DNA of 64,000 bases. Origin: Clostridium sp. (GTDB lineage: Bacteria > Bacillota > Clostridia > Lachnospirales > Lachnospiraceae). The stretch is from the NCBI GenBank assembly GCA_023667695.1, contig JAMOZY010000007.1, positions 53,069 to 117,068 on the forward strand, read 5' to 3'. The notes beneath the pieces are model-generated. The model did not search any database. It was not told where the DNA came from and saw only the letters and a list, made by a program, of their open reading frames with translations. This document shows positions 36,408 to 44,969 of the stretch, piece after piece; the stretch's first letter is position 1, and each line of letters starts with the position of its first letter. The translations under genes were made by a program, and so were the position numbers.

Positions 36408-37478
36408 CTATTCAAAGACCACACCGGATTTATTGTCTGCATCAAAGAAGGTAACCCAGGTCTTTCCCGGATTCATCAACAGCTTTTCTCCGGATGCATC
36501 ATAAAAGTATAAAATACCACCTGCATATTTCCATGTAATCGGTATATACTGCCCATTGGAAGCATAATAACCGTCACCGGAACCCTCATTGCAGACCTCC
36601 ATCAGATATCCATCCACGGAATAAGTATCTGCAAATAAAACCAAAACATTCTGAAAATGCAGCTGTTCGTTGGTCTGATCATCAATATGGGCCTCTCCAT
36701 ACTGGAACCGGTAATACTGCTTTTCCTCTGCATTATACTCAAACCAAGGCTGACGATTCGCACTAAATGCCGTTGTAATCTTTGTCGCAGAACTGCCCCC
36801 TTCCACGTCCTGATTCTTAGAACGGAAGTGAAACATTGACTCATAGCCCAGACCATGCTCCATGCGAAATCCGCTGTACTCCAAAGCAGCATTTAAGCCT
36901 TCCTCGGATGTATATGCATTATGGGGCGCTACCCTGCTGTCATCCCGATATATAAAATAATTTCCTACCGCATACATACCATCCATATGGTCGATTCCGC
37001 TGCTTGCCAGCTCATCATCTGCAAGGGTAGAGGTACCAATATGACAGAATACCGCATCCAGCTGCTCTGCCGCCCGGACATAATATTGTCTGGCACTCCG
37101 CACCGGACCGATTTTTTCCAGACCGCGATAATCCGAAAATACTGCCATCAGTCTGGTGATTCCACCTTCTACCACCATTTCATAAATGATATCCGCCTGA
37201 CCAATTCCGGACTGCGGCATTGCTTCTCCGATATTATTAATCATAATCGCTACCGGCCGGCGTTCATTGATTTCTTTTTCTACCCATTCTCCGGTCAGGT
37301 CACTAATTACTTTTCCTTCTGTATTAATTAATTCGATATCCGTAGCAGAACTCATCATCTCCGTGGAGGGAATCGAAACTGCATTTTCCTGCTTTGTCCC
37401 GCACCCGCTTAAAACCATGGACAACCCCAGTATCGTACCCATTCCTGCTGCTATGGATTTCTTTGCTAATTTTTTCAT
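36408..37478 (-). CDS. DUF3048 domain lipoprotein (YerB-like)
   Basis: This secreted lipoprotein has 356 residues and the lipobox VLSGC at about 22-26. The rest is the two-part DUF3048 domain (PVAIMINN, QSGIGQADIIYEMVVEGGITR, GPVRSARQYY), widespread in Firmicutes and of unknown function. It lies 10 bases upstream of the deaminase start, so it is likely the leader of that transcript. The start has GAGGTG upstream. Confidence 0.9.
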   Translation of the reverse strand: MKKLAKKSIAAGMGTILGLSMVLSGCGTKQENAVSIPSTEMMSSATDIELINTEGKVISDLTGEWVEKEINERRPVAIMINNIGEAMPQSGIGQADIIYEMVVEGGITRLMAVFSDYRGLEKIGPVRSARQYYVRAAEQLDAVFCHIGTSTLADDELASSGIDHMDGMYAVGNYFIYRDDSRVAPHNAYTSEEGLNAALEYSGFRMEHGLGYESMFHFRSKNQDVEGGSSATKITTAFSANRQPWFEYNAEEKQYYRFQYGEAHIDDQTNEQLHFQNVLVLFADTYSVDGYLMEVCNEGSGDGYYASNGQYIPITWKYAGGILYFYDASGEKLLMNPGKTWVTFFDADNKSGVVFE

Positions 37479-37496
37479 GCTTACACCTCGTTCGTT

Positions 37497-37997
37497 TTAG
37501 TCTCTCGTATAACCTTTCATCTGTAAAATCTCTTCCTGCTTGGCTTCCATAATCAACTGCTCTGCCGCTTCCTCGTGGTCATAACCACTCAGATGAAGCA
37601 TACTATGAGCCACCAGAAATGCCAGCTCCCGCTCCGGACTATGTCCAAACTCCCGGGCCTGCTCGTACACCTTATCAACAGAAATCACAATATCGCCCAG
37701 ATTCAGTGCATCGGTATCCGGATTAAAATATTCCTCCGGATGCTCCTCCACCAAAGCGAATTTCTCCGGAACCGGAAAATCAATCATCGGAAATGATAAT
37801 ACATCCGTCGGCCGGTCCATCCCGCGGCTTTCGCGGTTAATCGCCTGAATCCTCTCATTATCCGTCAGCAGTACATTCACTTCTACCTCATATGGGCATT
37901 GCACATAGCGGACTGCCGTATCGACGATATCCTGAATAATCCGGAGGTAATCCATTGAAATTTCACACAAATATTCATTCTCAATATTTACTGTCAT
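37497..37997 (-). CDS. ybeY: Endoribonuclease YbeY (rRNA maturation)
   Basis: YbeY is a zinc endoribonuclease in 16S rRNA 3-prime end maturation and ribosome quality control. The signature HxxxHxxxxxH is intact as His131, His135, His141 (HSMLHLSGYDH), with the DVLSFP segment at about 65-70. 166 residues, normal length. It lies downstream of phoH, the standard Firmicutes neighbour, with which it acts in rRNA processing in related bacteria. Confidence 0.95.
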   Translation of the reverse strand: MTVNIENEYLCEISMDYLRIIQDIVDTAVRYVQCPYEVEVNVLLTDNERIQAINRESRGMDRPTDVLSFPMIDFPVPEKFALVEEHPEEYFNPDTDALNLGDIVISVDKVYEQAREFGHSPERELAFLVAHSMLHLSGYDHEEAAEQLIMEAKQEEILQMKGYTRD

Positions 37998-38086
37998 AGA
38001 ACCTCCCGACTCAATATCTTGTGTCTCATTCCATTATAAACAACTATATATGATATTACAACCCCTTTTTCTGGAAAACAGAACCA

Positions 38087-39073
38087 TTATTTCCGGTTTC
38101 TTCCTGCCCGGCGCCGTCCTTCCTCTTCATAGGCATCATAAGCGCTGACAATCTTCTGCACCAGTGGATGCCGGACCACATCCTGGCTGCTCAACCGGCA
38201 GACACCGATTTCATCCAGCTTCCCAAGTACCTTTAAGGCTTCATCCAGTCCGGATTTCACATTGGGAGCCAGGTCCTTCTGGGACAGGTCACCGGTAATG
38301 ATTGCCTTGGAGCCAAAACCGATTCTGGTCAGGAACATTTTCATCTGTGCCGGTGTGGTATTCTGTGCTTCATCCAGGATAATATAGGAATTATCCAGCG
38401 TGCGTCCCCGCATGTAAGCTAAGGGTGCTACTTCAATCAGTCCCTTCTCCATATTCTTCAGAAAGGTTTCCGCTCCCATGATTTCATAAAGAGCATCATA
38501 CAGAGGCCGCAGATAAGGGTCTACCTTACTCTGAAGGTCCCCCGGCAAAAATCCCAGCTTTTCACCGGCTTCGATTGCCGGCCGGGTCAAAATAATCCGG
38601 TTGACCTCGTTATTTTTAAATGCAGTGATTGCCATAGCCATGGCAAGATAGGTCTTACCCGTTCCTGCCGGACCCACACCGAATACAATCATCTTATTCT
38701 GAATCAGCTCCAGATATTGCTTTTGTCCTAAGGTCTTTGCCTTTACCGGCTTCCCGTTTGTTGTATGACAAATAATGTCCTGATCCAGCTCCGTCAGCTG
38801 CTTCACCTGATCCGTGATGGACAGGGAAAGGGCATAATCCACATTCTGCTCCGTAATAGTATTTCCCCGTTTGGAAAGTTCCATTAGTTCTTCCAATATT
38901 TCCTCTGTCTTTTTTACCTGTGTCTCAGACCCGATGATTTTTAAGCTGTCTCCTCTTAAAATCATGGTAACGCTTAAGGTTCGTTCCAGCTTCTTTATAT
39001 GCTTATCAAACTGCCCAAATACATTCTGGGTATGCTCTGCCGGTATATTCACACATCGCTCTACTGTACTCAT
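38087..39073 (-). CDS. PhoH family ATPase
   Basis: This PhoH-like protein has about 328 residues. The Walker A motif GPAGTGKT is at about 134-141 and the Walker B ILDEAQN is at about 232. The N-terminal segment (about 1-90) includes a KH-like region. The family is implicated in RNA handling and pairs with YbeY. The start at 39071-39073 is chosen because GGAGG lies eight bases upstream; an ATG five codons earlier lacks a site. It is flanked by yqfD and ybeY, the conserved spore-forming Firmicutes arrangement. Confidence 0.93.
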   Translation of the reverse strand: MSTVERCVNIPAEHTQNVFGQFDKHIKKLERTLSVTMILRGDSLKIIGSETQVKKTEEILEELMELSKRGNTITEQNVDYALSLSITDQVKQLTELDQDIICHTTNGKPVKAKTLGQKQYLELIQNKMIVFGVGPAGTGKTYLAMAMAITAFKNNEVNRIILTRPAIEAGEKLGFLPGDLQSKVDPYLRPLYDALYEIMGAETFLKNMEKGLIEVAPLAYMRGRTLDNSYIILDEAQNTTPAQMKMFLTRIGFGSKAIITGDLSQKDLAPNVKSGLDEALKVLGKLDEIGVCRLSSQDVVRHPLVQKIVSAYDAYEEEGRRRAGRNRK

Positions 39074-39168
39074 TCTTATCCTCCGCATTATTTGTAATCA
39101 ATTTTGCTTTGCAAATTTCCTCTGCTGCGATTGTCACCAAGGGTATGCCATTTCCCACGCCTGGCTCC

Positions 39169-40389
39169 TTATGGAAGCTCCTCTTCCGGTTCCGACGGTA
39201 TATCTAAGGGTCTTCCATAGCCAATCCGTTCCCAGACGACCACACTGCCGGAGGCATGGCAGCCTCCATCTCTGAACTCTATTGTAACATTATTTTCCAT
39301 GATTTCTACTTCTTTTTCTGACAATCCCTCCAAATACCGCTGAAACCGCTTCTCCGCCCGCTCTCTTGCTTCCTCTTCTGTATAAGTATATAGAACCGGC
39401 GTATATTCCCTTCGCTGGCTTATGGTAAAGCTGACCGGTAGAAAATAGGTATGCCCCAGGCACAGCTTATGATTCTCCTCTACCACATCATAATTGGAAT
39501 AGGACTTCCACGGCAGATGGAATTCCTGTACCCAGCTCAGGATTTCAAGGGTTACGGAGGACTGATGATTTCCGGTGTACTGCTTTTCATAGTATTGCAT
39601 CTCAAAGGAATCTTCATACGGATAAACAGTTTCCGCAATGACATCTCCATCCGCTGCCACGTAATCCGTTTCCAGTACTTCATCAAAATCATCATAAATG
39701 TGGATAACGCCGGATATCAGTATATCTCCCTTGGATATCGTCTGCCCCAGCTTTACCACCGGAGTTCCGCTGCGGGTAATCATTTCAACGATTACGCCAT
39801 CCTTAGCGGCTGCAATATCCTGTGGTGGTGTATGTTCATTAATAGTTTCTGTCCCTTCTAAGGTTTCCTTGATATCTACATTTAACTGGGTGCCTATGAT
39901 TTCACAGCTTACCCAGGACAGCTCTGGAAAGTCCTGCCGGAGCTGCTCCTCCAGCCAGTTACAGTCAATACCGGATTTTTTTGCTCCCAGACTTACATAA
40001 GCTTCTTCAATCCGGTTGACAATCTGCTCTTCCGTATAAAAGTAGGTTCCGCTTACATTGATATCCCATATGAACAAAGAGCAGATATAAATCAAAATCC
40101 CGCAAAGCAGCAAGCCCAGAAGAAACAGCTTTCGCTTCCGGTAGCGGAACAGGATAAAGGGAAGCCCGTATTTATTCCGGATTTCCAGTCTGGAGCCGGT
40201 CTTTTTCCGAATCCCGTCCAATTCCCGGACATAGGTCCGCTCCATCTTGAATAAATAGCCCTGTTCTGAGGGTTCCATATCCCAGATATGTACCTGCTTA
40301 TGATTGAGCAAAGACAGAAACCGTTCCGGCCGGTTACCGGACACATAGACTTGTATATAACCTTTTATCCAGGTTCTTAATTTACCCAT
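39169..40389 (-). CDS. yqfD: Sporulation protein YqfD
   Basis: This 406-residue membrane protein of the sigma-E regulon in Bacillus has a poorly defined role in spore formation. A basic N-terminal domain (about 1-85) is followed by one membrane helix (about 88-110) and a large outside domain. Family marks include NRIEEAY, NVDIKETLEG and GDILISG. It lies between yqfC (upstream) and phoH (downstream) as in other spore formers, so the yqfC-yqfD-phoH-ybeY order is intact. Confidence 0.92.
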   Translation of the reverse strand: MGKLRTWIKGYIQVYVSGNRPERFLSLLNHKQVHIWDMEPSEQGYLFKMERTYVRELDGIRKKTGSRLEIRNKYGLPFILFRYRKRKLFLLGLLLCGILIYICSLFIWDINVSGTYFYTEEQIVNRIEEAYVSLGAKKSGIDCNWLEEQLRQDFPELSWVSCEIIGTQLNVDIKETLEGTETINEHTPPQDIAAAKDGVIVEMITRSGTPVVKLGQTISKGDILISGVIHIYDDFDEVLETDYVAADGDVIAETVYPYEDSFEMQYYEKQYTGNHQSSVTLEILSWVQEFHLPWKSYSNYDVVEENHKLCLGHTYFLPVSFTISQRREYTPVLYTYTEEEARERAEKRFQRYLEGLSEKEVEIMENNVTIEFRDGGCHASGSVVVWERIGYGRPLDIPSEPEEELP

Positions 40390-40396
40390 ATATCAC

Positions 40397-40627
40397 CTAC
40401 ACAAATTCGATTTTTTGAATACATCCTACGATTTTCATATCAATGGAACCGTAATATTCAATCCGCATTCCCGTTCCCTCCACCCGTACTCCGATGTGTC
40501 TGCCCGCCACACGAATACAGGTATCAGTATATTCCAGTAAGGTCTTGTAATTTTCCAGCCAGGCTTCTTTGGTTCCATGAATCCGTACAATGGTGGCTCC
40601 CTCTGTCACATCACTGGTTACCTGCAT
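40397..40627 (-). CDS. yqfC: YabP/YqfC family sporulation protein
   Basis: This small sporulation-associated protein of about 76 residues aligns in pattern with YqfC (AWLENYKTLLEYTD, IRVAGRHIGVRVEG, IEYYGSIDMKI). A longer frame exists to 40687, but its first 20 codons would lie in the stem of a strong minus-strand terminator (40642-40684) and lack a ribosome site. The ATG at 40625-40627 has GGGAGA upstream and is preferred. It is slightly shorter than the roughly 93-residue Bacillus protein because it begins at the core. Confidence 0.82.
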   Translation of the reverse strand: MQVTSDVTEGATIVRIHGTKEAWLENYKTLLEYTDTCIRVAGRHIGVRVEGTGMRIEYYGSIDMKIVGCIQKIEFV

Positions 40628-40641
40628 AGAAAATCTCCCAC

Positions 40642-40684
40642 AAAAAACTCTCTGACATCTTTTTATATTATATGTCAGAGAGTT
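40642..40684 (-). terminator. Strong intrinsic terminator after fakA
   Basis: On the minus strand AACTCTCTGACAT pairs with ATGTCAGAGAGTT across a 13-base AT-rich loop and is followed by a run of U (TTTTTTG). It ends the fakA transcript and lies just before yqfC, which therefore needs its own promoter or read-through. Confidence 0.85.
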
Positions 40685-40707
40685 CATTCCATTCCAAGTA
40701 TTTCAAT

Positions 40708-40745
40708 CGGGAGCTTCCCATATACGGAAAGCTCCCGGTTTTCTT
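40708..40745 (+). terminator. Second hairpin in the fakA-yqfC gap, U-tract on plus strand
   Basis: CGGGAGCTTCC and GGAAAGCTCCCG form a strong stem around ATATAC, followed on the plus strand by GTTTTCTT. In the minus direction no U-run follows it, so it would only work as a simple terminator for plus-strand transcription. It sits directly upstream (in plus terms) of the fakA stop at 40766. Confidence 0.55.
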
Positions 40746-40765
40746 AAATCAGCTATGATACAACA

Positions 40766-42478
40766 TTATTCTACGGAAATGACATAATAGTAAATCGGCT
40801 GTCCGCCATAATGCAATTCCACATCACAATTCTTATACTTCTTTTCCAGAATATCCTGAAGGGAATTGGCATCATCCTCCTGAACCTCATCCCCATAATA
40901 AAGACAAATCAGTTCGGAATCTTCCTCCACCAGCTCCTCCACCAGCTCTAAGGTAGTACTGTGTACATCCCGGCCTACTGCCTTGATGCCGTCATCACCG
41001 ATTCCCATGATATCCCCCAGCTTAATCGACTTTCCATCAATGCTGGTATCCCGGACTGCATAGGTTACCTGTCCGGTCTTGACATAAGACATGGCATCAT
41101 TCATACCGGTCGTATTATCCTCTGTGGTCTGCGACGGATCAAACGCAATAATGGCAGAAATGCCCTGTGGCACCGTTTTGGACGGTATCACTACAATCTC
41201 CTTATCCTCCGTCAGGCTCTGTGCCTGCTGTGCGGCCAGAATAATATTTTTATTATTCGGCAGGATAAATATGGTTTTCGCATTGACCTGTTCAATGGCA
41301 TTCAGCATATCCTCCGTGCTTGGATTCATGGTCTGACCGCCTTCAATCAGATAATCCACGCCAAGACCGGTAAAGATTTCATTAATTCCTTCTCCGATGG
41401 TAACCGAAATAAAACCATAATCCTTTGCCGGCTCTGCTTCTTTCTTTGAACCGGACATTTCCGTTGCGGAAACTCCGGTTTCCACAGTACCGGAAGCAGG
41501 CTCTGCAGATGCCTTCTGACTGGCTGCTTTTGCCAGCTTTTCCTGATGCTCCTCCCGCATATTATCAATCTTCATACGGGTCAGGGAACCATAAGTCAAG
41601 CCCTTTTCAAATGCCAGCCCCGGATGATTGGTATGCACATGAACCTTTACAATATCATCATCCGATACCACCACCAGAGAATCACCGATAGAGCTTAAAT
41701 ACTCCTTAAACTCCGCTTCCGTTTCTTCTGTATATTCCTGCTCCAGCATAATGATAAATTCTGTACAATATCCAAAGGTAATCTCTGCATTGGGGTCGTC
41801 CTCTACGGTAAATTCAAACTTACCGGAAGTCTCCGGGGGAATCGCCGCAATTTCAACTTCCTTTCCAATCAGTGCATGATAAGCGCCCTGCAGGACCTCC
41901 ATCAGTCCCTGTCCGCCGGAATCTACCACACCTGCCTCCTTTAAAACCGGAAGCAGCTCCGGCGTATAGGCCAATACTTCGTTCCCATGCTCGATAATAA
42001 TGGTTCCAAATTCCTCAATATCCTTCACCCGGCGGTAGATTTCATTTGCCTTATCTGCCATCCCCTTGGCAACAGTAAGAATCGTTCCTTCCTTCGGCTT
42101 CATAACTGCCTTATATGCTGTTGCAACAGCCTGTTCAAAGCAAACGGCCAAATCCTCCGTCGTCAGGGCTTCCTTATTGGCAATTCCCTTGCAAAAGCCC
42201 CGGAATAACTGGGACAGGATAACACCGGAATTTCCTCTTGCCCCCCGAAGAGAACCGCTGGAAATGGCCTTGGAAAGCGTTGCCATAGTTGGCTGTTCAA
42301 TAGCGGCTACCTCCTTAGCTGCCGACATAATCGTTAAGGTCATATTCGTTCCCGTATCCCCGTCGGGAACCGGGAATACATTTAACTGATTAATATATTC
42401 CTTCTTACTTTCGATATACTGCGCTCCGGCCAAAAATGCCTTTTGAAGCATATCCGCATCAACGTTCATGATTGCCAC
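40766..42478 (-). CDS. fakA: Fatty acid kinase catalytic subunit FakA (DAK2 domain)
   Basis: FakA phosphorylates fatty acids carried by a FakB protein so they can enter phospholipid synthesis. The 570 residues have the N-terminal DAK2 (DhaL-like) domain with the nucleotide/Mg motif PDGDTGTNM (Asp39, Asp41), a middle domain and a C-terminal dihydroxyacetone kinase-like domain with a low-complexity Ala/Ser-rich linker near 315-350. The start is GTG at 42476-42478 with GGAGG eight bases upstream. An Asp23 family gene lies directly upstream, the usual neighbour in Firmicutes. Confidence 0.92.
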   Translation of the reverse strand: MAIMNVDADMLQKAFLAGAQYIESKKEYINQLNVFPVPDGDTGTNMTLTIMSAAKEVAAIEQPTMATLSKAISSGSLRGARGNSGVILSQLFRGFCKGIANKEALTTEDLAVCFEQAVATAYKAVMKPKEGTILTVAKGMADKANEIYRRVKDIEEFGTIIIEHGNEVLAYTPELLPVLKEAGVVDSGGQGLMEVLQGAYHALIGKEVEIAAIPPETSGKFEFTVEDDPNAEITFGYCTEFIIMLEQEYTEETEAEFKEYLSSIGDSLVVVSDDDIVKVHVHTNHPGLAFEKGLTYGSLTRMKIDNMREEHQEKLAKAASQKASAEPASGTVETGVSATEMSGSKKEAEPAKDYGFISVTIGEGINEIFTGLGVDYLIEGGQTMNPSTEDMLNAIEQVNAKTIFILPNNKNIILAAQQAQSLTEDKEIVVIPSKTVPQGISAIIAFDPSQTTEDNTTGMNDAMSYVKTGQVTYAVRDTSIDGKSIKLGDIMGIGDDGIKAVGRDVHSTTLELVEELVEEDSELICLYYGDEVQEDDANSLQDILEKKYKNCDVELHYGGQPIYYYVISVE

Positions 42479-42498
42479 TGTTATTTCCTCCTAACTGA

Positions 42499-42855
42499 TC
42501 AGTCCATCACCCGGACACCCTCAACAAAAATGTTGATGTGTTCCACAGGCATACCGGTGAACTCTTCAATCTTATATCTTACGGTACTCATTAAATTATC
42601 CGCCACTACGGAAATGCTGACACCATATGCTACAATTATATGAAAATCAATTGAAATTCGATTGGAATCAATGGTAACATTAACGCCCTTGCTAACACTA
42701 TCCCCCCGAAGAAGCTTTACGAGTCCGTCCTTCATACTGACGGTTGCCATGCCCACAATGCCAAAGCATTCTACGGCAGTGAGTCCGGCATACTGGGCAA
42801 CAACTTCATAATCAATTAAAATATCACCATTTTCAGTACTCATTCGTCCTTTCAT
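42499..42855 (-). CDS. Asp23/Gls24 family envelope stress protein (YloU-like)
   Basis: This protein of 118 residues has the Asp23/Gls24 pattern (GDILIDYEVVAQYAGLTAVECFGIVGMA, ISIDFHIIVAYG, VEHINIFVEGV). It forms a standard pair with FakA in Firmicutes and is thought to act at the membrane or in lipid metabolism. The ATG at 42853-42855 has GGAGG seven bases upstream; the longer frame to 42966 has no support. It is divergent from rpmB. Confidence 0.9.
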   Translation of the reverse strand: MKGRMSTENGDILIDYEVVAQYAGLTAVECFGIVGMATVSMKDGLVKLLRGDSVSKGVNVTIDSNRISIDFHIIVAYGVSISVVADNLMSTVRYKIEEFTGMPVEHINIFVEGVRVMD

Positions 42856-42903
42856 ACTGTAACCTCCATTCCTTTCATTTATCAAAAATGCATATTTATT
42901 GAT

Positions 42904-42909
42904 ATTATA
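42904..42909 (-). promoter_or_regulatory. Putative -10 box for the Asp23-fakA transcript
   Basis: TATAAT on the minus strand at 42904-42909, about 50 bases before the Asp23 gene start. No convincing -35 box is seen at the usual distance, so this rests on the -10 match alone. Confidence 0.35.
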
Positions 42910-42954
42910 ACCGTTTTTCAGAAAAAAAGAAATACAATTTTTCCATATTTCTGC

Positions 42955-42983
42955 TTGCAATTCCAAAATAAATCTGTTAAAAT
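42955..42983 (+). promoter_or_regulatory. Promoter for rpmB
   Basis: TTGCAA (42955-42960) and TAAAAT (42978-42983) are spaced by exactly 17 bases, about 49 bases before the L28 start. Together with the -10 at 42904 it forms a divergent promoter region for rpmB and Asp23-fakA. Confidence 0.6.
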
Positions 42984-43031
42984 TGACACGTTGTGAACTT
43001 ACGTTATAAAACTACAAGGAGGTGCAGCAAT

Positions 43032-43217
43032 ATGGCAAAATGCGCAATTTGTGATAAAGGCGCTCATTTCGGTATCAAAGTGAGCCATTCTCATAGAAGG
43101 TCCAACAGAATGTGGAAGTCAAATATCAAGTCTGTTAAGGTTCTTGTGAATGGTGCGCCAAAGAAAATGTACGTATGTACTTCTTGTTTGAGATCTGGAA
43201 AAGTGGAACGTGCGTAA
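43032..43217 (+). CDS. rpmB: 50S ribosomal protein L28
   Basis: Ribosomal protein of the large subunit, 61 residues. It starts MAKCAICDKG and keeps two CxxC-like cysteine pairs (CAIC and CTSC), so it is the zinc-binding form of L28. The ATG at 43032 has AGGAGGTG upstream; an in-frame ATG at 42993 is rejected. It is monocistronic: own promoter upstream and an intrinsic terminator directly after. Confidence 0.97.
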   Translation: MAKCAICDKGAHFGIKVSHSHRRSNRMWKSNIKSVKVLVNGAPKKMYVCTSCLRSGKVERA

Positions 43218-43245
43218 AAAAAGCCCTTTCGGGCTTTTTTATTTT
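43218..43245 (+). terminator. rpmB terminator
   Basis: AAAAAGCCC-TTTC-GGGCTTTTTT directly after the rpmB stop codon, followed by more T. Classic intrinsic terminator; the A-rich left arm suggests it can also act on minus-strand transcripts from the small membrane peptide gene. Confidence 0.95.
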
Positions 43246-43292
43246 CGCGGGCAATGAGGAAAATAGCCATGCTTGCATAGATATTTAACTTT
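43246..43292. repeat. Dispersed palindromic element, partial copy A
   Basis: CGCGGGCAATGAGGAAAATAGCCATGCTTGCATAG resembles, in the same orientation, one end of copy B at 48.46-48.50 kb. Only the terminal third is present; the GC-rich double hairpin is missing. It sits right after the rpmB terminator and before the stop of the small membrane peptide gene. Confidence 0.6.
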
Positions 43293-43305
43293 TTCGGAAC
43301 GCGAT

Positions 43306-43440
43306 TCACTTGCAAAACAGACAATAGGCAAGGAAGAGGCTGGCTGTTATACACAAAAAGGTCCAGAACCCTTCCAAAAAACAGGCAATAATCATGCCAA
43401 CGGCTATAAAAAAGAGGGCAAACCCACATAACCGTTTCAT
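43306..43440 (-). CDS. Small membrane protein (44 aa)
   Basis: A 44-codon frame starts MKRLCGFALFFIAVG and ends YCLFCK, with two hydrophobic stretches (about 6-22 and 26-42) forming a likely helical hairpin. GAGGGTGG lies about eight bases before the ATG. The form KRxCGFALF(x)A(x)GM is one I associate with short, conserved, unannotated peptides in Lachnospiraceae, but I cannot confirm conservation. It is between gerW and the rpmB terminator. Confidence 0.55.
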   Translation of the reverse strand: MKRLCGFALFFIAVGMIIACFLEGFWTFLCITASLFLAYCLFCK

Positions 43441-43504
43441 GTGTTCCACCCTCTTTTCTCATTCTATATCTTATTATATGCAGGTTATCTCCCAAAAATG
43501 ACTA

Positions 43505-43909
43505 TCAGCCCTCAATTACATCCTGCTCTTCTCCTTCGATTGCATCGGCATCGGACTTATTCTTATATTCTTTTGCATAATCCGCAATCTTATCAATCAA
43601 TTCCGGAACCATATCCAGTATCTTGGTAATGCTGTCCTGATTCTTCACATTAACCAGCTTCGTATGCCCATCCTGAATAACCAGAACTGCGCTTGGCGAC
43701 ATCTTTCCACCCAAACCACCAGCGCCGCTGTTCTTTGCCGTTCCATCTGCAAATGCACCGGCAGCCACACCAAAGGTCACATCTACCAGTGGAAGAATAA
43801 TCGTACTGCCAATGGTTGTCGGCTCTCCAATCACCGTCTTGGTAGTCAGAAAGGAATCCATTCCATGAAACAAGGTACCTACTGTTGAATTAAAATCATT
43901 GTTTGCCAT
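43505..43909 (-). CDS. ytfJ: GerW family sporulation protein (YtfJ)
   Basis: This 134-residue protein of the GerW/YtfJ family is linked to spore germination in Bacillus. The core has the family pattern VIGEPTTIGSTIILPLVDVTFG, a Gly-rich turn (GAGGLGGKMSPSAVLVI) and an acidic C-terminal tail. The start overlaps the stop of the DUF2953 gene (TAATG), the neighbour with which it commonly forms an operon in spore formers. Confidence 0.9.
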   Translation of the reverse strand: MANNDFNSTVGTLFHGMDSFLTTKTVIGEPTTIGSTIILPLVDVTFGVAAGAFADGTAKNSGAGGLGGKMSPSAVLVIQDGHTKLVNVKNQDSITKILDMVPELIDKIADYAKEYKNKSDADAIEGEEQDVIEG

Positions 43910-44952
43910 TATTTATTTCCTCCTATTATTGTCTTTGCTTCCTGAACCGTTTTTATTAAATTCCGATTCCATAACATCTGCAGGCCCAGTATCAGAAAAA
44001 ATCCAATCTGGATTCTGCCCTTGGCATAAATCTGCCCTTCAAAGATTCGCTGTTCAAAATCCGGTGCAATTATGATGTGGTCCCGATACCATGGAATCAA
44101 CATACTAACTGCACCAAGGGCCTGACCGGTAGCCGCCGGGTCCTCCAGTCCAAAATGAAGCGTCCCATGAAACCGTCTTGGCCGGATGTGCTTCCATAGC
44201 TTTATAAGATACCGTTTTCCATCCTTCCATACCTGCCTGGTAGATGGCTTTTGCAGAAAATCTCTGATTTCTGTTATCTTTTCCACTATTTCATTCTTTT
44301 TTTCAATCAGCCTGTTAACATTTTCCTTTATATTGGCAAAAAAGTCAAGTATTCTTGCCAGTATCTCCGAAATTTTATAATGAATCCGCATGGGAATGGT
44401 AGTTACCCACTCGACTGCTTCTTTCACTTTGTCATGAATCCGAAGGAAAAAGCCCCGCCTTGTTTCCACAGGCTCTGGCAATGCTTCCCGTTCCGGCCTC
44501 TGCTGTAATTCTTCTTTCTCTTGTCCCTTCCGAATCTTTGGCGGAAATTCCGGCTCGGTTACATCCGCAGCCTCCTGTTCCTTTAGAAATTCCTCATAAT
44601 CATCCTTCACAACGGTTATGGGAACCGAATCCGTTTCTGCCGGCTCGGTTTCCTCTGTCCCACTGTCACTGCTCCGAAAGTGTTTATCCGTTTCATCATT
44701 GGTGGAAATCGTAAAACCAAAGGACTTGAGATAATACAAAAACCTGCTGTTCCCATACATCCCCTTAAAATCCAGCACAAAGCACAGCCACCGGATACGT
44801 CCCACTGCTTTGATATCGCCATAATACTCTGCATCCAGCGTATAGCAAAAGGGGGCAAGCATTGCCAGAAGTACAAGCAGAATCACAATTCCCAGTAAAA
44901 TCAGTAACGTGATGCCCAGTACCTTCAATATAATTAATAAAACCTGTACCAA
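43909..44952 (-). CDS. DUF2953 domain membrane protein
   Basis: This hypothetical sporulation-associated membrane protein of 347 residues has one N-terminal helix (about 5-35). A charged Glu-rich middle region (about 90-160) follows, then a long amphipathic helix region (about 180-240) and the DUF2953 core (FHGTLHFGLEDPAATGQALG). The start codon is TTG at 44950-44952, seven bases behind AGGAGG; no ATG in frame is nearby. It is directly upstream of and coupled with gerW. Confidence 0.86.
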   Translation of the reverse strand: MVQVLLIILKVLGITLLILLGIVILLVLLAMLAPFCYTLDAEYYGDIKAVGRIRWLCFVLDFKGMYGNSRFLYYLKSFGFTISTNDETDKHFRSSDSGTEETEPAETDSVPITVVKDDYEEFLKEQEAADVTEPEFPPKIRKGQEKEELQQRPEREALPEPVETRRGFFLRIHDKVKEAVEWVTTIPMRIHYKISEILARILDFFANIKENVNRLIEKKNEIVEKITEIRDFLQKPSTRQVWKDGKRYLIKLWKHIRPRRFHGTLHFGLEDPAATGQALGAVSMLIPWYRDHIIIAPDFEQRIFEGQIYAKGRIQIGFFLILGLQMLWNRNLIKTVQEAKTIIGGNK

Positions 44953-44969
44953 ATCATCACCTCCTGACC

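Noticed and set aside
42993..43031. Upstream start for L28
   Set aside because: The ribosome site AGGAGG lies after that codon and just before ATG 43032, and L28 proteins begin at MAKC.
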